Shown here in pieces: positions 24,331 through 36,787 of a stretch of DNA of 64,000 nucleotides (within the stretch, counting starts at the first letter, position 1; each line of letters opens with the position of its first letter). This stretch comes from Rotaria sp. Silwood1. Lineage: Eukaryota; Rotifera; Eurotatoria; Philodinida; Philodinidae. The notes beneath the pieces are model-generated. The model was not told the DNA's origin. It saw nothing but the letters and a program-made list of their open reading frames with translations, and did no database searches. Location of the stretch: assembly GCA_905250075.1 (NCBI GenBank), contig CAJNOP010000011.1, positions 1,986,169 to 2,050,168 on the forward strand, given 5' to 3'. A program made the translations under genes and the position numbers.

Positions 24331-27122
24331 TTATGAAGAAATAATTTTAGGTCGTAAAGGACAACAGAGATTATAAAAAGCATCTTTTGACCAAAATGAC
24401 CACGGTTTCCAACCCACCCAACCCTAAATATGACCAGAAAAGCAAAGTTTTCATCTTAAACTTTCGATATTCAAATAAGTCTTAACTGACTTTATCTTGG
24501 ATAATTTTAATATCATCCACTCCAGTATAATGTGGATCAAGAACAAGTAACATGGAATCACCTGTTGATTCATTAAAATCAACACCTAATATTGTATGAG
24601 CTAAAACACCTCCACCAATCATAATTGGAGTTCCTTCTTTATTAAGATGATTAATAATTTCACGTACATGTTCAATCAAATCAGCTCCGCGTTCAACTCG
24701 AATAATCTTACATTCAATCTATAAATTAAAAACAAATGAAAGAACATATTTGAAGTTTTATTTTTTTTTTGAATTTACATCTAAATAATTGTGTAAAACA
24801 AATGATACTTCCATACTACCAATCCATTGCCGAGAATTTAAAAATTTTTTCGGTTTATCTTCAATATCAATAAGAGTCTAAATATTTACAAAAAAAAACA
24901 AACAATACAAAATAAAACTTATTTTTTCTTATTTCTACTTGTTGAATTTGTGTATGTGTTGGTACTGGTTTTGTTGTATAACCTTGTAAAATAAACCAAG
25001 AACAAATAGTTTGTAATGATCGATAAGCACAACCCCACATATTGTCATCAAAATTATCTTGCATATAATGATAGTATGCATAATGACCATCAATAAATGT
25101 TTGTTGACCACCTTTAACTAGAAGATAAATAATTCAATGAAATTTCTTTTCTTGTTTTATTTATATAAAGAATATTTATACCTTTCGATGAAAGATTTCT
25201 ATGTACATCGAAAAGTCGTCCACTACTCATTAGAGATGATAATTGTCCATCACCAAAATCCATTGAAATAAATGGTTGATTTATTGATAATTGAGGATAT
25301 TTCATTTGAAGTTCATTTCGAACTAATATATATATACATCAAAAGAAATAATATGTTAAGTAATTATACCTTTATCGTTATCACCATCTAAAAATGTAAC
25401 TATTTGATTAATCGGTTTGATATAATAATGTCGGAATGTTTTATTGATTTTATTCTGCAAATAAACAGAACATAAATATATATACATAACACTTGTTAGG
25501 TAGCCTCCATGCGTTTTATAGAATATATACATTATCTTCTATCCTCTTACTTTCAGTTCTATTTAAAAAAGCAATCTCTTTAGTGTCAGCCAATACATGA
25601 AGGACTTATTGGATATAGAGAAGTTATTCGAGGTACTTGGGTAAATCAATGAATTCTTTCTAATGAGACTTTTAAAAATATTCATTTATTTTAAAATCTT
25701 AATGAAAAAAGTGAATATCTTCTTTGAGTTATATTCAAGTATTCAAACCAATTTCGAACGGCATAGGAGTAAAGATATAAGTTCATGTGTCATTCATGAA
25801 ATCGATGGAGATGGAAAACATGCGGGAACGCTACAGAGATGACTATTTTTGCACTATTTAAATGCCCTATTGTTAATTGAGCCTAGTGATACTTAAATAA
25901 TCGATTATCACACGAGAATCTTCATCTTCTCACGAGCTTCAATGGTAACCTTTGTTAAATTTATTATACACAATAGAGAATAGGGTACATATTTTGGATA
26001 TATCTATGTAAATAATTCTTGGTAGTTTGTAAAAATTTTTCATTTACTAAAAACCCAAAGAAATAATTTGTTTATTTTTATACCGAAGGGTCTCAAACTG
26101 TGTTTCTTTACTGCACGCTGACAATACTCTCCGCTAACAGAAGTATGCATAGTATCAGTATTGAAGATTCATCTCTTCTTTTTTCTAACTAAATGAATAT
26201 TCTCATATATAAATTTTTGTTCGACATATTTCATCTTCGATTACTGACTTCATTATATGAGAATGGAAATATAATTAATTAAAATTCTTTTTTTTTACTT
26301 AATATATAAACAACGAATCGTATTACTGGTAAAGTTGTTCGTTTTCATGCATATAATAATTGTCGATGCCTGTGTTGATGCTGAATTATACTAATTATTC
26401 TCTATATCTCTAATTATAACCATTTCAATTATAGTCTTAGTGACGTTGAAAAGAAAAGAAATATAGGAATTTACTTTTATTTGATTATTAGTACTATTTT
26501 CTAATATATCTAATTGTTGTGTGAGTTGTGCTTCAAGTTGATGACGTACAACAGCTAATGTAGTTGTTCGTTGAACAACAATAAGTAGATCAAGTTGAAC
26601 AGTCAGATCTTTGAAAAAAAGAAGAAAAATGTTATTTTGTTCTTTCTTTTATATTTCGACTTACCTTGTCCTTGTTGATTTATATTGCACTTTTCAATAA
26701 CTGGTGTATAACATGATTCATCACCTGTTGTATATTTTAATAATTTTCCAGATATGATTTGCCATGGATAAATACGTCGATAAGCATCATTTTTTTGTTT
26801 TTTATCATTCTCAGTTGTTTCAATTAGATCATCAATTGTCACATCTTCTAAAGAATATTTTCCATCATTTGTAAAAACAGTATCACGTGTTAAATAAATA
26901 TTTAATGGAGAATTTAAATAATAACCACTATCAATTAAAAGAACACGAAAAGCATTATATATTTCATCAAGATCTTAAATATTAAAAACAAAGATTTTTA
27001 TAAATGAAAATTTCTTTGATAATTTATTTCTCTTCTATACCCTGATTATAAAATAAATTCGTTTGACAATTAATTCGTATTAAAATTGATTCATCTTCTA
27101 AGGTGGATGATATAATAACCAT
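24331..27122 (-). CDS. UFSP2: UFM1-specific protease 2 (UFSP2)
   Basis: Cysteine protease that matures the ubiquitin-like modifier UFM1 and removes it from targets (ribosome and ER ufmylation). CDS complement join(24331..24423,24491..24718,24779..24877,24939..25117,25182..25322,25370..25454,26475..26608,26665..26973,27041..27122), 449 residues against 469 in human; every junction keeps frame. The start is [12 protein letters not shown], matching the family's N-terminus. Longer upstream frames were rejected. The catalytic Cys sits in [18 protein letters not shown] (family usually NGWGC), with Asp/His in [20 protein letters not shown] and the terminal [14 protein letters not shown] are also family motifs. 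A splice-acceptor-like CCTTCCAG lies three bases before the ATG. The gene lies 233 bases downstream of the IRP-like gene on the same strand. Confidence 0.93.
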
Positions 27123-27355
27123 TATCTGGAAGGATAGGATCGGTGACAAAGCAAATAAATAAATAATAATCATCAATATTATCTTTTATTTTAAAATCAA
27201 AAAAAAAGAACACAAGCGATAAAATATTTTTTCCCTGTGCAACAACTTGTGAACGTATCCAATTCTTTGTTTTTTTCGATTTGACAGAAAAAAAAAATAT
27301 TATCGTCATTCTGCATATGTCGAATTTGTAAAGATTTGTTTTTTTTTTTTTTTGT
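27123..27355 (-). promoter_or_regulatory. Tandem intergenic spacer with acceptor site before UFSP2
   Basis: This 233-base spacer separates the IRP-like stop codon from the UFSP2 ATG on the same strand. Its end reads CCGATCCTATCCTTCCAG followed by ATAATGG, a pyrimidine-rich acceptor three bases before the start. Either a 5'-leader intron or a spliced-leader trans-splice site would explain it. A polycistronic (operon) transcript with the upstream gene is possible but not shown. Confidence 0.4.
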
Positions 27356-30300
27356 TTAACTTAATGCTTGTCGAAGTACATAAGGAAGAAGACCACCATG
27401 AAGCATATAAAGACGTTCAATTTCTGTATCAACACGAACAATCATTGAAAATGTTTTACCATTATCAAGCTAGACAAAAAGAGTAAAATAAAATAAAATA
27501 TTATCATTTGATTAAAAATTCTTACTTTAATAATAGCTAATTTTTCGCTATCATATAAATTATATTCAATTGAATAAATTTCTTTTCCGGTGAGATTTAA
27601 TGATGCACATGTGTCACCATCTTTAAATTGTAATGGTAATATACTCATACCAATTAAATTTGAACGATGTTGTGGTTCAAAACTTTCAGCAAGTATAGCT
27701 CGAATACCCTAAAATAAAATTTTAGTCAATTTAGGTCTTTTTGTAATTTCAATTTCGATATACAAGCATCCAAGGCCCTTTAGCAACCCAATCTCTTGTT
27801 GGTCCACAACCATAATTTTTTCCAGCAAGAACAATAAGTGGTGCTTTTATTGTTCGATAATGTTCAGATGCATCAAAAATATCCATTTCTGTATTTGTTG
27901 GTAAATAAAGTGTTGTTGTAGCTATTGATGGTGATGATGATGATGATGATGGAAGAAGTGATGATACACGTTTTGATACAAGTTTATTGTTTAAACGAAC
28001 ATGATTATATGTACCACGTACCATTACTGCATCGTTACCACGACGAGAACCAAATGAATTATAATCACGTGGAGCAATTCTAATCAGTATAGAAAGTCAA
28101 ACGAATTATGTTATCAATGATTTATTTTCATTATGGACACATATTCAAGAAAATGTAAGTATGAATACTAACTAAACGATTGTTTTTAATCCCCGTCCGA
28201 TCAAAAATTGATCTTAAACTATGTATGTTCGAATATTGAGAGGCTATGCTAAAATTATTTAAAAGAGTATGTTAGATTGCAATAGAGCCGTGTTTTTAAA
28301 TTCATACTATTTATGAGAAGCAATAGAATGTAGACTTCGATAGCATCGAAAACTTAACCATTGATCATCTACTTATAGAAATGTTCTTTTCACATAATAA
28401 TAATAATAAAGCTTAACTAAAATAAAATGGGCACTGCAGCTTCATACTCTATCAAATAACAAAAAAGTATGCGTAGAAAAAAATCGAGCAAGATCTTTGG
28501 TCTTTTTGGAAAACTGCCATTTTTTAAAAAGATGACAGAATTTATCAAAAAGTGTTGCAATAAATGAAGCATCAAATCATAACTCATAAGGTATGTGAAA
28601 AATCAGACACCTCGAGCTACCTTCCCATGCATTTTTCTCAATTTCGATTTTTCTTACGAAATTCGATTTTTTTTTCTAATGGGTAGTTTAAACTTAAGAA
28701 ATCCATCTTAATTTTATATAGAGAATAAAATTACAACGATACATTTATTTAATTTTAACAAATAGCTCGTTTTTCATTAAGGAAAATATAAATTTTAATT
28801 TAGACAAAGTTTTTAAACATACAAGAAGATTCAAAAATAAGAAGACGTAGAACTTTTTCGATTTCTTCTTTATGCATGGTCAATAATGCCTCATATTTAC
28901 ACCACATATACTAAGTGCTAGTAATAAACGTGTAGCACATGCTCAGCGTTTTGGTGCATTTATTTGTTCAAAAATGTACAACTAAATTTCTCAGCTCATT
29001 TGTGACTATAAGAGAAATTCTATGCTTGTCGAATCATCTAATTTCGTCTACTTATTTTTTCATATATGCTAGTTTTGTTTTATTGAATACTATTGAAAGA
29101 GATAGTGCCGATCAACAGGAAACAGATACACTTGTATTTTCAGCAGATTCGCAATTCGATACGAATATTGTGTCAATCTATGGGAATTTAATGAGTAAGA
29201 ACTCTTTTTTATAATTATTCTACTCAGTATACAAGTCAATCGACATAAAATTGAGTTGACTGTTCTAATGATTTGTTAGGTATTTTATCTTGAAAACGAC
29301 TGATTTGTTTGCATTTTTTGCATAAACAACATCATTTTTTAATTTACCCTTTTTGTGTTAAATATTTCGCAGCTGGACATGTTCGAGATATAGAACCTGC
29401 TGGTGATATATGATCAGTTGATACATCATCACCCAAATAGAGAAGTACACGTGCATTATCAATACATATAGTTTTTGATGTAGGATTTTGTTTAGTCTAT
29501 AAATTTAGAAAGAAAATTTATTCGTATTTGCTAAGAATAAAAAGAAATATATATGCTTTACTATTGCATCAAAAAATGGTGATCGTGTTATATAAGTTGA
29601 ATATTCTGCCCAAGGATATTGTGGATATGTATTAATTGAAGGTATTCTTAATGAATTCCATTGTGGGTTACCAATCTAAAGTAATTTATTAATTGTTTTT
29701 TTATTTATTGTATTAAACAAAATTTATTATTAAATATACTTGAATTTTTTCATTAATTTGATTAAAAATTTTTTTAATTATTATTTCATCTTCTATTTCT
29801 TCAATTTCTTGTCGACTAGGCCAAATATTTTTGATAGATATTTTTTTATTATCAAAACCAATTGTTTCTTGTTCTAAATCAATAAGAACATTGCCAGCTA
29901 ATGCATAAGCAAGGACTAATGGTGGTGATGTTATATAATTTGCTTTAATTAATGAATGTCGCTGTTGGGTCTGACGTGTACCACTAATCATACCAATAGT
30001 TATCAAGTTATTCTAAAAATAAAAAAGAATTGATAAAAAGAATTTTTATTCTTTTTTTTTCTTTTGTTACTAACTTCATTTACAATTTGTTTTATATCAG
30101 ATTTTAATCCATTCATTTCTTCATTTTGAATACATTCTTTACAACCATAACCGGTTATATGAAAACTATAAAACAAGAGAAGAATTTATTTTTGAAGAAA
30201 ACATGTTTATATTGTTGTTACCCTAATTTCTCTAAGGATTTTAGTGTTCCACTTTCGCGTAAATATGTTGTAACAACTCCACTACCAGGTGATAGATGTG

Positions 30301-33300
30301 TTTGAGTAAAACTTGGTATTTGAAGACCACAATTAAGTGCATTTTTTGCTAATAGACCTAAAAGAAATATTTGACATATAGAAAATCTCATCATTGAAAA
30401 ATACATAGCATATTAAGAAACAAAAAAAAAGATAGAAAAGTGATGTTTTTATTTGAATTAATTGAATGTTGTTTACGTTATTATTTTTCTTCAAAAATTT
30501 TGGCAAGATATAAAGAAAAAAAAAACAGGGCTTGTTTGTTATGATATCTTACAAATATAAATATTTAATTTTAGTTTTAAAGACTGAGAATGTTTCTTTT
30601 TTTCTATTTTATATGATAGAATAACATTTATTTATTTATTAGAATGTACCTGTGGTTAATAATGATGTGGCATGACTAATTCCATTAGTACTACTTGTTA
30701 TAGCAGCAAGAGTAACTGAACCATGTTTCAATATTTCATCAGGAGATATTGGAATAGAACAATCAAGTTGATCTGTTGGAAGGTTGTAACCCTAACAGAA
30801 ACAAAAGTTAGAGAATCTATAGAGTAGATTCTTGTGATATAAAATGATCTTTCGAACTATGATTAAAAATCTGGAAAAGAGAGATATGTTCAAGTTCCAA
30901 GTATACTGAACTTTTGAAGACTTCGGAACTCCAACATTAATTAGAAAAATAAACAATCATCGACTACTAGCAAAAAGAACTAAAAACTATTTTGAAGATG
31001 GACGTGTGTATTTTTGTCACATAACAACACATACACACTCAACATAGTTTCTCAAGGTCTCTTAGTTCTCAGAATTTGTTCTGTACAGTTTATATAATTC
31101 AAGGAAATTGACCACTGCTGCATCAGTCAATAAATATTATTAGAAAATCGATCTTCTCTACTCAGAAACCATATTAAAGAAAATAAGATGGAGGTAATGA
31201 AACCTGAAAAACAATTTTTGTTTTGTGACATACGATCTAAAAGAAGTGTTGCAGTATAAGAGAAGACTTTTGAAATCTTGTTCTCTTACTGATCAAAGTC
31301 CGACATAGGCCAGTTTTTTAAGACTCCATCTGAGGTCAAAGATATTTCATGATCAATCAAAACAAGTTTCTTCAGAACTTAAATAATCATGTTGATGAAT
31401 TTATACGAACTTTTTCTCAATGGAAAAGTTTTTATCTTACTTAGAATTGCGGCTTGTCTTTTGTAAACTTCGATATCAGTCAACTTATCATGACCTGACA
31501 CGACCCTAGTACAAAAATATTCTTAATAACCTAGCCCAAGAACGAAAATACTTTTGATGACAAGACCCAATTTGGACTCTACTATAATATTATGACAGAC
31601 ACATTAGCAACTGTCCATCATCAACTGTTAAAAACATATTATCGACCTACACACTATGTTCCTGTCACTTATTATTACGTAGGAAAAAATAAAGAATCAT
31701 CAATTGATAAGGACACTAAAGTATTATAAATAACTTATATATAGTTTATCTTTTACATTAAGTAGAGTATAGAGTACATCGCATAGTAACTTATATCAGT
31801 TTATGCAAAGCAATATGAAAAATAATATTTTAGATAGTATTTCAAAAGTTTAATCCTTTGAGAATTACATTAACAGCTATTTTTTTTTTGTTTTTTTAAC
31901 TCATACTTTAAATCCTGATGGTGCAGTAAGACATTCTTGAAAATCCGATTTCATCGAAAATAAGGATACTTTATCTTGTGCACGTTTTGGTCCACTACAA
32001 TTAGGTATAACAGTACATAAATCAAATTCATAAACATTTGTATAAACAATAGTTTGATGTTGAACATCATCACTAAATAATTTAGCTGCAACTAAATAAT
32101 TACGCATTTTGTCAATAAACGATGGATCTCGACCTATAAATTGTCCATAGATTAAATTTCATAGATAAACAAAAAAAAAAGAACTAAAAACTTTTACCAG
32201 TACGAGAAAAATGTTTTAGACATAAATCATCCAATGGAAAATAAGCAAGTAAAGCACCTTGTTCAACACATAAATGTGCTATTGAAGAACGATCAGCAAT
32301 AGTTAAATAATTTAAACTGGAACCAAAAAATTCAATATATTTATTATCAATACCAATCACACGTAGATACTATTTATGAAAAAGATACAATAAATTTACT
32401 ACAAATAATTATTCATACTTTAATCAAAGCTGATATAAGATCAGTTGATGTTGACATAAAATGTGGTTGTCCAACAAGACGACAACCAATAACAATTGAT
32501 GCAAGACGTATATGAATTGGTTGTCCAAACATTGCTGCTTCAGCTTCAATTGTACCTATATCTAAATAATTAATTTTAATATATTTAAGAAACAAAAACG
32601 TGATTGAATTTATTTACTGTAACTTAATACACCAAATCCATTTGAAAGTGTTGTATGTGTATCAGTACCAATAACTGTATCAGGATAAACAACTGTTATT
32701 TTTTCATCATTATCTTTTTCTAAGATAATTAATTTTGATAAATATTCAAGATTGATTTGTTGGCATACACCGATTCCTGGTGGAACTATTGATAAATGAT
32801 TAAATGCTGCTGAACTCCACTTTAAAAATAAAAACAAACTCAAAGTTTTTCTCTTGAACATATTTATAATTTATTTCCTACAAGAACAATAAGTCAACAA
32901 ATTTTACCTTCATAATTTGTAATTTTTCAATATTACGTTCAAATTCTAATTGTTGATTTCTTTCAATAGCATCAGCACTAAAAAATTAAAAATAATGCAA
33001 TCTTATTTTAAAAAGTATATTTGTTCTATTATCATTTACCATATTGTTTTTTCTTGATGAAATGGACATAATTCATAACCACATTCTAAATTTGTTGTAT
33101 TATTTGTATCTTTTGTATTTCTTACAATTCTAACATATCAGAATCTTTAATAAAAAAAAAAAGAAATTTACAAATATATTTTAATTTTACTTTCTTGCGA
33201 CATCTGCTTCAATATTATAATAATCTAATAAAAGTGTTGTTGCTATTTTTGGTTGAATAACATATGGGTCAACACCTAAGCGTACAGCTGCGTCACGCAT

Positions 33301-33738
33301 TGCTGCTAAATCAATTATTGCTGGTAAACCACTTTAAAGTAAAAATAAAAGAATAGATCATTTTAATAAAAATCGAAAATAAAAAGAATAAGATTCTTTA
33401 CGAAAAATCATGCATAATAACTTGACTAGGTAAAAAAGGTAGTTCACTGCTTGGCATAGCATTTTGTTGCCAATTTAATATTTGTTGTACATGTTTATTT
33501 TCAATTGAAATATTATTACAATGACGAACAGTTGATTCCAGTAAAATTCGAAGACAAAATGGTAATTGTGCTAAATAATAAGATTTCAAATTTTAAAATT
33601 TTCAAAAGAACAAAATTTTATATTTTTACAATATAATTGTGGATTAATTTGTGATACATCATAATAAATATGTTCTTGATTATGATGTTTAATGAATTTT
33701 CTTAAAGATTTATATGGATGATCTTTTTCAAAACACAT
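27356..33738 (-). CDS. IRP1/cytosolic-aconitase-like protein with degraded aconitase site
   Basis: Eighteen exons join in frame: complement join(27356..27469,27526..27708,27764..28079,29348..29496,29562..29675,29740..30012,30075..30165,30222..30357,30650..30791,31907..32133,32198..32369,32419..32561,32618..32819,32908..32977,33040..33129,33191..33331,33402..33570,33630..33738), giving 946 residues (human IRP1 889). The four aconitase domains are recognisable: [57 protein letters not shown]. In family terms IRP1 is a [4Fe-4S] aconitase or, without the cluster, an iron-responsive-element RNA binder. Here the cluster cysteine of the SCTN motif is Ser475 (human C437), while GYGCKEC keeps the other two (Cys542, Cys545). 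The catalytic Ser pair of GSSRDW is Pro836-Thr837, the His of the DH pair is Tyr130, and an active-site Asn is Thr576. Aconitase activity is therefore unlikely; an RNA-binding or new role is inferred. Confidence 0.88.
28080..29347 (-). other. Long intron 15 of the IRP-like gene
   Basis: This 1,268-base intron separates exons 15 and 16, where most neighbours are under 70 bases. A plus-strand frame at 28939-29214 is open for 91 codons but lacks a known domain and is treated as chance or a relic of an insertion. No terminal repeats were identified. Confidence 0.5.
30792..31906 (-). other. Long intron 9 of the IRP-like gene
   Basis: This 1,115-base intron separates exons 9 and 10, immediately before the exon carrying the Cys-to-Ser change. 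It contains no recognisable coding sequence or clear repeat. Confidence 0.5.
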
Positions 33739-34070
33739 TTTATTATTTATTTTAGTCTCACACGTCGAAATCAATTTTTATCTATGCTGGTCTCCTGACA
33801 TACTTAAAGAAAATATTTTTATGATTTGTTAACTGCTTGTCCAATACAAAAAACCTAATAAATTACAAAAAAAAATAAGAAAAAAGAAAAAAATAAAGAC
33901 ACCTTTTTGTGTGCCGTAATATTTATTTAAAAAATTATTTATGAGAGAAAATTTATTTAGTGACATCTAGATAATAAAATTTAATTGATCCAATGAATTT
34001 ATCCAATCAATAGATTTTAATAAAAATTAGACATAAAAACTTTTGTATTCGTATATTTCAATTGTTCAAA
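33739..34070. promoter_or_regulatory. Head-to-head promoter region, IRP-like / MIER
   Basis: Only 332 bases lie between the two divergent start codons. The sequence is AT-rich with A-tracts. Two transcription starts must fit here or just beyond, so a shared bidirectional promoter is likely. No CpG island or named transcription-factor site can be supported. Confidence 0.5.
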
Positions 34071-36787
34071 ATGACTTCAAATCCAACGGAAACAGGTTGA
34101 TTAGATCACTTCTATTTTGTTGTAATAAGTTTTTTGTTTATATAACATATTTTTTAATAGATGATGATGATTATCAAATTCGATACGAAGATGATGAAAG
34201 AACAATTGACGAAGAAGAAGAAGAACAATCAAGTACAGATGATGAACAAAATGAATTAACTCATTTAAAAGTTGTAAGTTTATTCCTTATTAAATGAAAG
34301 AAAAAAAGAATTCTTAAATATTTTTTTTTCTTAGGATGCGAATATGCCTTTGGATGAATTGTTTAAATTGTATAGTAAGAATATACCAACAATCACTAAT
34401 GAAATCATACAAGATGATGAAGATGTAAAATGAGTTTTGGTTTTTTTTAATTTTAAGTATTTTTATATTTTGATTTTTTTTTTAGTCATTTAGTTCATCA
34501 GATGTTGAAGATGATGACGACGATGATGATGATGATCGAAGACATCATTTACTTCATGTGAATGGAGAATTATTACCTGATAATGATGATGATGATTCAG
34601 AAGATAGTTTATATGAGCCTGATATAGTTAAAGTTTGTTTTGTTTTATCTAATTATAATATGAATAGAGAATTTTGCTTTTTTTTTTCTTTCTAGCTTGT
34701 TAATATTGGTGATGAATATCAAGCACAAATTGAATTAAAAGCAAAATATGATTTATCCAATGAATATGATGATGATAGAGATGGTAAATAAATCCTTAGT
34801 TTTGTCAATGATTACAAGATAGCATTTGAAAACAATGTTCTAGGATATCTTATCAAGATTCAGTAAGGATGAATATATATATTTGTGTTGAAAGTGTAAG
34901 AGAAAAAAGATGAATTTCTAGGGTAACTGATTGATATGCCCTTATGCATGAACGATTCAATAATCTAGCTTTTTTATTATGGAGAATGTATTATGGTTTT
35001 CTTTTATAAGAAGGTACTTATAATCATGTATTGGCTTCGTTTTTTAGCGATTACAAAAAAATTATAATTGACGTTCACGAGCTGCGTATTAAGCATGAAC
35101 AAAACTAACCTATTTTATTTTTAATTTGATGTATCAGTCATATCTAGTTGATATCCTATGTAGAATATATTTTTAACACTTTTTTTTGTAAAAACTCAGA
35201 TTTTTGAGTTTCAAAAAAAAACTGCATTCATTTGTTATACGGGATAAGCAAACTAATCTCTTGCTCCATTAATGGAAAAAACTTGTTATAATCAGTCGAT
35301 TATCAATAGGCACCTTCTTTATAACAATGAAAATTGATTTGTTTTTTATTCATTTCTGGATCTTATTTTTAATAAAATTAGTATTTTAGGCATTCATTCT
35401 ATTACTATTTACTTTTTATATACGAATTAAAATATTATTTATACTTCTTTAGTACCGATTGATGAATTACTTTGGTCATCATCCTCTGTAACTGATAGTG
35501 ACAATGAAAATATTGATGAATATCTTAAAATAATTCATACTGAATGTAAATATATTTTTATTATTATTTTATTTTTTGTATTAAATTTCATATTGTTGTT
35601 TTGTTTTTGTAAAGATCCATCATCAGATGATGAAATATCTCTTCAAACTCTTTTGAATTGTCAATTAAATACTGAACTAGCACTTATCAAATTTCGTCAA
35701 TTATCAAATAAAACTATTTGTATAAATTTATTTCTTTTCTATGTTATTATTTAAACAAAAAACTTTACTTTAGATTCCTATTCTGCATGGTCATTAGCTG
35801 AAATAGAAAATTTTGAAGAAGGTTTACGTGAATATGGAAAGAATTTTTTTAGAATTTCTACCTATAAAGTAAGCATTATCATTTATTTGTTTTTTATCAA
35901 AATAAATTATTCTAATTGATTTTTGTAGTGTTCAAATCGATCTGTTCGTGAAATAGTTCATTTTTATTATCAATGGAAAAAAAGTGAACGATATCAATTG
36001 TTTATTGAAGAACAACAACGTATTAATTCACTTACTTCTGTTAGGTAAATTACTATGAAGTTTTTAAATTTACAAAACATTACATTTTAGTATCCGTACA
36101 GCTTTGAGTGTTCCTCCTTTTGATTATGTATCATTTTTTTAATGAGAAAAAATAGTAATTTATTTTCATTGTATTAATCTGTCGAGTTTAAACATGTAGA
36201 CTAGCGCTCATCGGGATTCAAGGTTTTCGAACCCGGCTAAAAGAAATTATCCAGACCTGATGGAATCCGAGAGTAACTCAACAGACTCTAATGAAGACTC
36301 GAAATTAGATGATTTAATAATCGATTTGGTTTATTCGAAAACTTTTCGAAATTAATCTATTTGACATATTCTATATGCGATTTGACAAAGTCTTGTTTAA
36401 CTCTTGAACCATTATTAACATTTAAATTGAAATATCTAAGCCAAGAAGCATTGCACGTATAATACTTCTAGTTGTATATATTTCACTATAAATTTTAGTG
36501 ACATAATTGAAAAATTTATCGAAGAACAAGAACAACAATTTTGTACGGCAGCTGGGGTAGTTGATCCAACAAATCCAACGTCTTTTCTTTCAAATGACTT
36601 TAAACTTCACGCACCATTATCATCGACTTCTTCAATTTCCATTGTAACTATTCATCAACAAGAGACAACAGCAACAACAACAAAACGATCATTTGATCAA
36701 GTTGATAATGGTGACGAACCATCATCAAAAAAAACTTCAATTAATACAAAAACTTCTTCAGCTGAGACAACTGCAAGTATCGTGTAG
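34071..36787 (+). CDS. MIER1: MIER-family corepressor (ELM2-SANT)
   Basis: Nuclear scaffold that recruits HDAC1/2 to chromatin. CDS join(34071..34095,34161..34273,34335..34424,34486..34632,34696..34783,35453..35545,35615..35719,35774..35868,35929..36044,36499..36787), 386 residues, in frame throughout. The N-terminal third is acidic (runs of Asp/Glu, DDEQNE, SSDVEDDDDDDDDD), as in the family. The ELM2 domain begins at VNIGDEYQAQIELK and includes DELLW and LNTELALIKFRQ. The SANT domain follows: YSAWSLAEIENFEEGLREYG, then SVREIVHFYYQWKKSERY. The C-terminus is Ser/Thr-rich with a KR-type basic stretch. MIER1, 2 and 3 cannot be told apart here. An alternative last exon at about 36092-36142 is possible. 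Confidence 0.88.
36092..36142 (+). other. Possible alternative last exon of MIER gene
   Basis: After the exon ending at 36044, an acceptor ACATTTTAG ends at 36091. It would add about 16 codons (SIRTALSVPPFDYVSFF) ending in TAA in the correct phase. The main model skips it and uses the acceptor at 36498. Both keep frame, so a shorter isoform lacking the C-terminal tail is conceivable. Confidence 0.3.

Noticed and set aside
27123..27309. Upstream in-strand frame considered as the first exon of UFSP2
   Set aside because: It is not in frame with the conserved body and is Phe/Lys-rich. ATG at 27122 gives the family's MVI-type N-terminus directly.
28939..29214. 91-codon plus-strand frame inside an IRP-like gene intron
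   Set aside because: Antisense to the gene, no domain, low-complexity hydrophobic start; most likely chance.
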